A stretch of 64,000 nt of DNA from Bacteroidota bacterium (GTDB lineage: Bacteria > Bacteroidota > Bacteroidia > Bacteroidales > Paludibacteraceae): the NCBI GenBank assembly GCA_030706455.1, contig JAUZOL010000001.1, positions 1 through 64,000 on the forward strand. The letters are read 5' to 3'. Of this stretch, positions 54,686 to 61,386 are shown piece after piece (position 1 is the first letter of the stretch; each line of letters begins with the position of its first letter). The notes below the pieces were generated by a model, which was not told the origin of the DNA, ran no database searches, and saw only the letters and a program-made list of their open reading frames with translations. The translations under genes were made by a program, and so were the position numbers.

Positions 54686-56476
54686 TTATTTTTGCCGAGG
54701 AACTTTCGAAAAAATGGAATGGATTTTCTTTATATCGAATTTCGGGGTACGGTCGTAGTAATAAATTCCATTACGTTCCTGTTCCACATCCGTCAACTGT
54801 GTGTAGCAATACCCCCACACGTTGTCTACTTTAAGAATAGCATCTACAAGGCCTTCAAGACGATTATAAAAATCTGTCATCTCTTTCGGTGATTCCCCAT
54901 AACCCCAGGCCGGTTGATTTTTATCGCGGTTCGGATTCCACATCATTCCTCCGAATTCGTCAATCAAATAGGGTTGTCCTGAATAAACCTGGAAAGCATG
55001 TGCAGTATAATTGGTGAACAACTTGCCCTCTTTATCAGGAGAAAGCGCCTGTGCGAGTTTTTCCGGATTTCCTTCATAGTTATGAACGCTCCAAATATCG
55101 GTAACTACGTGAGTATCTCCACTGGCATCATTGATAGGACGAGTCGGATCTATTGCCTTGGTAAGGGTATAAATATCCTGCACGAAACGGGGATATTGCT
55201 CCATCGAAGGCCCCCATGTTTCATTGAAAGGAGTCCAGGTAACGATGGAAGGGTGATTGCGTTCGCGTACCACATTTTCGCACCATTCGGCTATAAAATT
55301 ACGGGCAGCCGCCTCATTATTGGCATCCAGTCCCCAACTTGAAGATTCAGCCCATACGAGATATCCGAGCTTGTCGGCCCAGTAATGAAAACGATCTTCA
55401 AAAACCTTCTGATGCAAGCGCGCACCGTTAAAACCGGCCTCCATAGACATTTCGATATCGTGTTTCAACGCTTCGTCGCTTGGAGCGGTCCAGATACCGT
55501 CGGGATAAAAGCCCTGATCGAGTACCAAACGTTGATAATATGGCTTATTATTCAGATAAATGCGGTTGCCGTCAATGTGAACCTTGCGCATCCCCACATA
55601 CGATTTCACGTGATCAATCGCCTGATTATCCGCACCAATAACTGTTAATTCCACATCATATAAAAACGGACTTTCGGGCGACCATGTTTTCAGGTTAGAA
55701 ACCGGCAAGACACATACAGCGCTGTTGCTGGCTTTCACGGTTTTCTCAGCAACAACCTTACCCTTATCTTTCAGTGTAATTTTCAATAAATTAGCATTGC
55801 TTTCCTTGAAAAAAGCAGGAGTTACAACCAATTGTTTCTGATCGACATCAGGGACCAGATGCACTTGCTTCAACCCGTATTGAGAAACAGCCTCCATCCA
55901 AACTGTTTGCCAGATACCTGTTACACGGGTATACGAACACCCTTCGGAATAATAATTAAAGCACTGTTTTCCACCGCCCTGCATTCCAGAACGAAGATCA
56001 TCGGCAACATACACTACCAGATTGGCCTCTTTTCCGGGAGTCACAAAACGGGTGATATCAAATTCGAATGAAGAAGTGCCCCCAAAGTGACGACCCACAA
56101 ATTGTCCATCAACATAAACTTCGGTTTTATAATATACCGCTCCAAAATGCAAGAGAACATTCTTTCCGGACCAGCCCGCAGGAACCGTAATTCTCCGCTG
56201 ATACCACATATTGTTTATAAAGTCCTTATGTTCAACTCCTGACAATTTACTTTCAGGACAAAAAGGCACAATAATCTTATTTTCAAAGCCATTACTTTCT
56301 TCAAGTTTTCGGGCTTTTCCCGAGTTTCCAAAGTCGAACGAATAGGTCCACTCGCCGTTCAGGTTAAGCCATTCTGTTCTTTCAAATTGCGGACGCGGAT
56401 ATTCTGCCCGTGGTTGTTGTGCAAAAACAGGAGAAATCATCAAGAGCACAAAAATTGATAAAATAATATTCTTCAT
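54686..56476 (-). CDS. GH2 beta-glycosidase
   Basis: A 596-residue exported GH2 enzyme with signal peptide 1-20. A sugar-binding jelly-roll (about 28-195, 'YYKTEVYVDGQFVGRHFGGTSSFEFDITRF'), an Ig-like domain and a TIM barrel follow in order. The acid/base is Glu419 in 'TWTPFNETWG' and the nucleophile is Glu507 in 'YLIDEFGGMMW'. The protein is short and lacks the extra C-terminal domains of large beta-galactosidases, so beta-galactosidase, beta-glucuronidase and other activities are open. It lies between GH27 and GH71/GH99-like genes of TU5. Confidence 0.88.
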   Translation of the reverse strand: MKNIILSIFVLLMISPVFAQQPRAEYPRPQFERTEWLNLNGEWTYSFDFGNSGKARKLEESNGFENKIIVPFCPESKLSGVEHKDFINNMWYQRRITVPAGWSGKNVLLHFGAVYYKTEVYVDGQFVGRHFGGTSSFEFDITRFVTPGKEANLVVYVADDLRSGMQGGGKQCFNYYSEGCSYTRVTGIWQTVWMEAVSQYGLKQVHLVPDVDQKQLVVTPAFFKESNANLLKITLKDKGKVVAEKTVKASNSAVCVLPVSNLKTWSPESPFLYDVELTVIGADNQAIDHVKSYVGMRKVHIDGNRIYLNNKPYYQRLVLDQGFYPDGIWTAPSDEALKHDIEMSMEAGFNGARLHQKVFEDRFHYWADKLGYLVWAESSSWGLDANNEAAARNFIAEWCENVVRERNHPSIVTWTPFNETWGPSMEQYPRFVQDIYTLTKAIDPTRPINDASGDTHVVTDIWSVHNYEGNPEKLAQALSPDKEGKLFTNYTAHAFQVYSGQPYLIDEFGGMMWNPNRDKNQPAWGYGESPKEMTDFYNRLEGLVDAILKVDNVWGYCYTQLTDVEQERNGIYYYDRTPKFDIKKIHSIFSKVPRQK

Positions 56477-56561
56477 TGCGTATCAATTTGGTTATTAAAT
56501 TTCTACAGCACTATATCACAGCACTTCCAAAAGCAAATTCCTACTTTTGGAGAGTCAGTCG

Positions 56562-59069
56562 CTATCTATAAATAAATTTTTCTTTCATCAGCTTTCCACG
56601 GGTCTTTAGTTCAACAATGTACATTCCTTTATTATTCAGAAATGACAGATTAATGCTTTCTGATATCGCAGAATCCGACAATTGTTTAACCCACACCCTC
56701 TTCCCGGAACTGTTATAAATGGATAGTTCCGCATTCTTCTCAATGCCGACTGGAAGAACCACGTTCAGTTTATCCGCGGTCGGATTGGGAAAAATCTGGA
56801 ATTGAACATTTGACGGTTGTGTCGGAGTTGTTGACGTATCCACAAAATAGTGGTAATTAAAACGTCCGGAGGGTGCCACATCCCCATTCACATAAAAATC
56901 CATGATGTTACCGTCTTCCTGCATGTTGTCGCTCCATTTAAATTCAAAATTGGTTCTCTGTTCTTCTGCAACGCCCAATAGTGAGCGTTTTACTTTAAAA
57001 ACAAGTGTCGAACCGTTCACTGCATATCCGGCAGCGCCAACTTTACTCCAATTCCAACCATTTGCACTTTTTTCAATGCTAACAGAATCGCTTGGATTGC
57101 TTCGGTTAAGGACAAAATCATATCCCTCCCATCCGGTATTTTTATTCCGGTCAATATCAATGAAAAGCCGCATCCATTTCGGATCCGATTTATCTGTCAA
57201 TGCATCAGCCGTTTCGACATAGAAATACAAATAATCTTTATCCCTCGCAACTTTTGCTTTGACAATGTCATTTCGTCCGGTGTTATTGGTATAAACAAGT
57301 GAAGTACCTTGTCCGGGATGATTGCGATGCAAAACATTTCCTTTGTAAGACAAGAATTCAGGCTTAACATTATTCCAGAAACTACGGTCGTTCATATCAA
57401 TAGTCGCCAAAAACGAAGCAGCTTCTTCGGCTGGCACTCCTTTATATTTTCTTATGTTGTTGACCAACTGCATATAGTAAACATCACCTTTATTTCCCCA
57501 CGATTTCACGGGCTCAATATCACGGCTTTTTTCAGCAGAATACTCATCCACAAAAGCAAACGGTTTCACGTCCCAGTCGAACCAACGTCCGGCAATCCAC
57601 TCATTCCAACCGGTCACAAAAATCAGGTCAGGATCCAATTGACGAGCCCGGCCCCACTGTTCCTGAAAATTTTTCCCGTAAACATAAGCTCCTGTGGAAA
57701 AATCCTGCCCATTGGCTTTTGTATAGCTTCGGCCGTACGTATAAGCAGAATTAAAGCCGCAAGCATGTCCCCCACTCGCTGACGAGGCATTTTGTGCAAC
57801 ACCAACAGTCACCTCTTCATATCCACCGTTCGATTTCAATCCATAACCATGTTGCGGATAGTTCTCGAGCCATCCCCATTGCTGGTTATCCGACGGTCCG
57901 TTAACATAGTCGGGCTGGCCGGGACGAAACGTAAAAAATGATTTAATGGAATCAATTCTCTGTTGACTAATCATCGACAATACCTGTACCGGCGTCGTAC
58001 CGGCTCCTGTAGTCAGTGGAGTGAAAGTCAGATCGGAGGAATAAGCAATCTCGCTCAGATAATTTCCACTGGTTTGAGTTGAGTTAAAATAGCTGATTGA
58101 AGAACCATTGGTATCGGTATATTTCCATACACCCACCGTCTCAGTTCCGTTGCAAAGTTCCCACAGATAGGTTCCTACATCCTGCTTCTCGAAAGTCAGG
58201 GTGAGTTTCGCATTATCTGCAAAATTGACAAATGTCTTTTCCGCAATAACAGGCCCTGCAACCGTTTCTGCATAACTATTATTCCACTTGTACAAACGGA
58301 AAGTGAGATTTCCTACGTTATTTCCCCAGCTCGGACAGGTGGCATTAACGCCATAAAACGGAGCGGTAGCTGTAAATTTCAGACCTGCACTGCTTCTGTT
58401 CGCCGTCAGGCAATTGGGATAAGCCATAATCAAAGGCTTTCCATTCCACATAAACCACAAATCTTTATATAATTGTGGCTTATAAAGTTCGTCATACAAC
58501 TCACTCAGCGAAGCCATCGATCCGTCGGTGGCACTGAACGGCAGTAGAAATGCTACCTGAGGCGTTTGGACACCATCCTTACGCGCCTGTTCCCATACTT
58601 CGAGCAGTTTAGCATATGACGATTTCCAGGTAAGACTTCCGTTGGTACAATCGAAAAAGACCACATCGATGCCGGCATCTGCCAACATCTCGGCATGTTT
58701 TCGCAACACCCACTCGTCGGTAGTGCGATAATAACCAAACAAAGGTTCATCCCACCAAAAAACGCCACCAGTAATTCCCTGCCATGCAGAATGATTTGCA
58801 TCTGTTGCTGCTGAGGGATATTGTTGTAAAATTTGGGTAATGTTTAAAACGGGAGAAAAAGTTGCATTTCCATCTGTATGCCAGGTCCAGTAAAATATAC
58901 CAACCTGTTTATGCAATCGCACATTGCCCACATCCTGATGCATCGGCAATGCTCTACCCAGCGCATCAGTAGCCGGCAATCCATTTCCGTAATTAACTGC
59001 AGACAGAGCCGTCAATGGAATGATGCTTGAGAAAAACAAAAATTTTACTATCAATATATTGAGTTTCAT
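56562..59069 (-). CDS. GH71/GH99-like barrel protein with inserted sandwich, CBM9-like domain and T9SS sorting signal (paralog 3)
   Basis: An 835-residue exported protein; the ATG at 59069 gives MKLNILIVKFLFFSSIIPLTA, and an ATG at 59144 would only add 25 residues. It shares 'ATDALGRALPMHQDVGNV', 'GIFYWTWHTDG', 'WWDEPLFGYY' (Glu108), 'FFTFRPGQPDYVNG' and 'TGWNEWIAGRW' (Glu490) with paralog 2. Between 'LIMAYPNCLTA' and the 'FFTFRPGQ' segment a unique insert of about 140 residues (227-367) looks like a beta-sandwich. A CBM9-like domain (about 550-741) and a type A T9SS C-terminal domain (757-835, 'FQIFPNPTADKLNVVLP', ending 'LMKEKFIYR') follow. It is the only T9SS cargo in the window, so it is likely surface-attached or released. 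Activity unknown. Confidence 0.65.
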   Translation of the reverse strand: MKLNILIVKFLFFSSIIPLTALSAVNYGNGLPATDALGRALPMHQDVGNVRLHKQVGIFYWTWHTDGNATFSPVLNITQILQQYPSAATDANHSAWQGITGGVFWWDEPLFGYYRTTDEWVLRKHAEMLADAGIDVVFFDCTNGSLTWKSSYAKLLEVWEQARKDGVQTPQVAFLLPFSATDGSMASLSELYDELYKPQLYKDLWFMWNGKPLIMAYPNCLTANRSSAGLKFTATAPFYGVNATCPSWGNNVGNLTFRLYKWNNSYAETVAGPVIAEKTFVNFADNAKLTLTFEKQDVGTYLWELCNGTETVGVWKYTDTNGSSISYFNSTQTSGNYLSEIAYSSDLTFTPLTTGAGTTPVQVLSMISQQRIDSIKSFFTFRPGQPDYVNGPSDNQQWGWLENYPQHGYGLKSNGGYEEVTVGVAQNASSASGGHACGFNSAYTYGRSYTKANGQDFSTGAYVYGKNFQEQWGRARQLDPDLIFVTGWNEWIAGRWFDWDVKPFAFVDEYSAEKSRDIEPVKSWGNKGDVYYMQLVNNIRKYKGVPAEEAASFLATIDMNDRSFWNNVKPEFLSYKGNVLHRNHPGQGTSLVYTNNTGRNDIVKAKVARDKDYLYFYVETADALTDKSDPKWMRLFIDIDRNKNTGWEGYDFVLNRSNPSDSVSIEKSANGWNWSKVGAAGYAVNGSTLVFKVKRSLLGVAEEQRTNFEFKWSDNMQEDGNIMDFYVNGDVAPSGRFNYHYFVDTSTTPTQPSNVQFQIFPNPTADKLNVVLPVGIEKNAELSIYNSSGKRVWVKQLSDSAISESINLSFLNNKGMYIVELKTRGKLMKEKFIYR

Positions 59070-59154
59070 GGATGCAAATTCAGGCTTCTGCTGTTTACCC
59101 ATAATTTCTTTTTGAGCAGACTTGCGAATTAACAGACTTATCAAATCTTCTTAT

Positions 59155-61341
59155 CTACAGGTTTTTTAGAATAGCCGCCAATTTAAGATCAGTATCAATT
59201 TCCCGATCGATATGAAATCCCCAGAATGAGTTGATCCAACTTACATTTTCTTCTCCTCTAAACCAGTTTTTCCACTTATCGTGTTGAGCCTTATCACGTT
59301 CTGTTTTCATCTCCATCAGCCATTTTGTAGCTGTTTCCAAATGCGCAGCAGCAGTTTTATAGTCCTTTTTACCGATGGCATCAAAAGCAGACAAAATATC
59401 AGCACCCCAATGATTTACCAAACGGGATGTTTGTACCTGAAGCGTAAACGAATCAAAATAAAATTGACGACGAGAAGGATGAATCAGATCAGATGCACTC
59501 TTTGCCTGACGGTATAGATCATCCCAGGAGGAAGCGCTTTCTTTCAGGTACGGCAGTCCCATTTTTCCGAAACGATCTCCACTGGGAATTCTCACACGAT
59601 TCGCAATATAATCACCAATAGACTTGGCAACATTTGACTTTTCTTTCAGAGAGTCCAGTATATTCCCCGGCATCACGGTATACCATGAAAGACATTCCAC
59701 CACAATGGTGCTTCGGCATGGCATCTCCATTTTCCAGTATTTTTCATACAGATCGACCACTTTTTTTACATTGGACGGACTGTATTGTTTCTTACACCAA
59801 TTTTCGGTAAAAGTTCTCCAATAATCAGAATTAGCTTTCCACGGACTCACATTATTGGTTAAATCCATTGCCATCGAAATCTTCAGCGGAAGTTCACGTA
59901 TATCTCCCACATTAAACTCGGCCATTGTAGTTGCATTGGCATCCACGGCTTTCATCAACTCATGCTGAACCTGCTTCAAAGGAGTCCACTGTACCCATTG
60001 GTTATCGCAATAGGTCAAATGAAAAAAGATACCGTGCAAAGGGTTCCGCGCAAAATCTTCTTTTGTGGGCACCTCTCCCATCATTCCGAATGAAGGATTA
60101 TCAGGCCAGAGAATGACGGTGTTTGCCGGAAATTTCAGCTTGCCCGTATGATACTGAAGAACCGGATCGCCCCGCATCACATAAGAGCATAAAGGTTGAC
60201 CTTTGGCCGGATCAAGGTATTTATGAAGTAGTTTCATTTGTTCGGAAATGGCATCATTGGTAAAAACGGTTCTGCCTTCCGGTGTTCGTGGTGATCCGGG
60301 ATCAGTTTCGCAAAAATCACGGTCATTCCATGATTTCAGCCCGACAGGCCAAATAGCCGAATAATTCTTATATTTTTTTACCGCGTCTTCCCAAAACGAA
60401 ATCATCTCGTCGCGGTTGGTACTCCAGTCGTAAGGGAGTTCCTTCCCATATTTTTTTTGTGTAAAAGGAAACCATTCGTGCGAAGTATTGGCAATAAGCA
60501 TATGCATATGCGAGCCCATTACAGAAAGTCCGCGATCGTTGGCCAGTTTCAGAGTTGCAGAATCGGGTGACCAGCCATATTCGATGATCGTATAGAAATT
60601 TGCCCGCATCCGGCACATGGTTTCAAAGATCTCAGCCCAAACTTCAGGCTCAATGCGCATATCGTCTTTATCCGGGCCTTTCCAAGACAAGAGATAGTTT
60701 TCATCGTTCACGAACCATCCGCGATATTTGAAAGTAGGTTCTCCTTTGGATATCGTTCCAAATGTCCAGTCGGCACGATTCACTTTCTTGGGTTTTGCAT
60801 CGGTCCACAGTTTTTGAGGATCAGTCCCGAAAACCCGTTCGCTAATATCATACAAGCCATACATGGCTCCTCGTCCATCACTTCCGGCGACCAACAGTAC
60901 ATCATATCCCTTTTTGAAAGGATCTTTCAGCGGTTGGATAATATAGCTTTCCCATTTTCCCCGAAGAGAGGCAAAATCGACTTTCCCTTCTTTTTCCAAA
61001 GTCGCAACTTCTGCCGGCACATTGGAAACTTCAAAGGGAATAATTACGGTATTAGCTTTGACTGGCAGCTGATTTTCAGTCACAAGAGAAGTGCCGGTTG
61101 TTTCTTCACAATCCTTCCGTATATCACCGACTGCGTATTTAATAATCGAAGATGTGTTCACTGGCAACAGTATAGCGGTTTTTATCGCTCTTCCTGCAAT
61201 ATGTATATTTAGATCCTTTGCAAACAGACAATTACAACACATGAAATTCACAATTGCCGCGAGAATGAGTCCCTTTACCAGCTGAGTTTTCGCTGCTTCG
61301 ATAGTTTCTCCAAAAATAATCTTCATTTCCAATTTTCTCAA
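59155..61341 (-). CDS. GH115-family alpha-glucuronidase-type enzyme (short form)
   Basis: A 728-residue protein with an N-terminal hydrophobic stretch (about 20-40, ending near 'NCLFA') that fits an export signal. The sequences 'GRGAMYGLYDISERVFGTDP' and 'YRGWFVNDENYLLSWKGP' near 205-222, then 'ILWPDNPSFGMMGEVP', match the GH115 layout. GH115 enzymes remove alpha-1,2-linked (4-O-methyl)glucuronic acid from xylan and some act on arabinogalactan. The protein stops after a helical region ('HLETATKWLMEMKTERDKAQHDKWKNW') and lacks the usual C-terminal beta domain of about 150 residues. It lies 10 bp above the third GH71/GH99-like gene in TU5. The start may be the ATG at 61326. Confidence 0.7.
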   Translation of the reverse strand: MRKLEMKIIFGETIEAAKTQLVKGLILAAIVNFMCCNCLFAKDLNIHIAGRAIKTAILLPVNTSSIIKYAVGDIRKDCEETTGTSLVTENQLPVKANTVIIPFEVSNVPAEVATLEKEGKVDFASLRGKWESYIIQPLKDPFKKGYDVLLVAGSDGRGAMYGLYDISERVFGTDPQKLWTDAKPKKVNRADWTFGTISKGEPTFKYRGWFVNDENYLLSWKGPDKDDMRIEPEVWAEIFETMCRMRANFYTIIEYGWSPDSATLKLANDRGLSVMGSHMHMLIANTSHEWFPFTQKKYGKELPYDWSTNRDEMISFWEDAVKKYKNYSAIWPVGLKSWNDRDFCETDPGSPRTPEGRTVFTNDAISEQMKLLHKYLDPAKGQPLCSYVMRGDPVLQYHTGKLKFPANTVILWPDNPSFGMMGEVPTKEDFARNPLHGIFFHLTYCDNQWVQWTPLKQVQHELMKAVDANATTMAEFNVGDIRELPLKISMAMDLTNNVSPWKANSDYWRTFTENWCKKQYSPSNVKKVVDLYEKYWKMEMPCRSTIVVECLSWYTVMPGNILDSLKEKSNVAKSIGDYIANRVRIPSGDRFGKMGLPYLKESASSWDDLYRQAKSASDLIHPSRRQFYFDSFTLQVQTSRLVNHWGADILSAFDAIGKKDYKTAAAHLETATKWLMEMKTERDKAQHDKWKNWFRGEENVSWINSFWGFHIDREIDTDLKLAAILKNL

Positions 61342-61386
61342 GTTTATTTTACCAAGACATATTCCAATAGCTCAAATACGTTTTAT

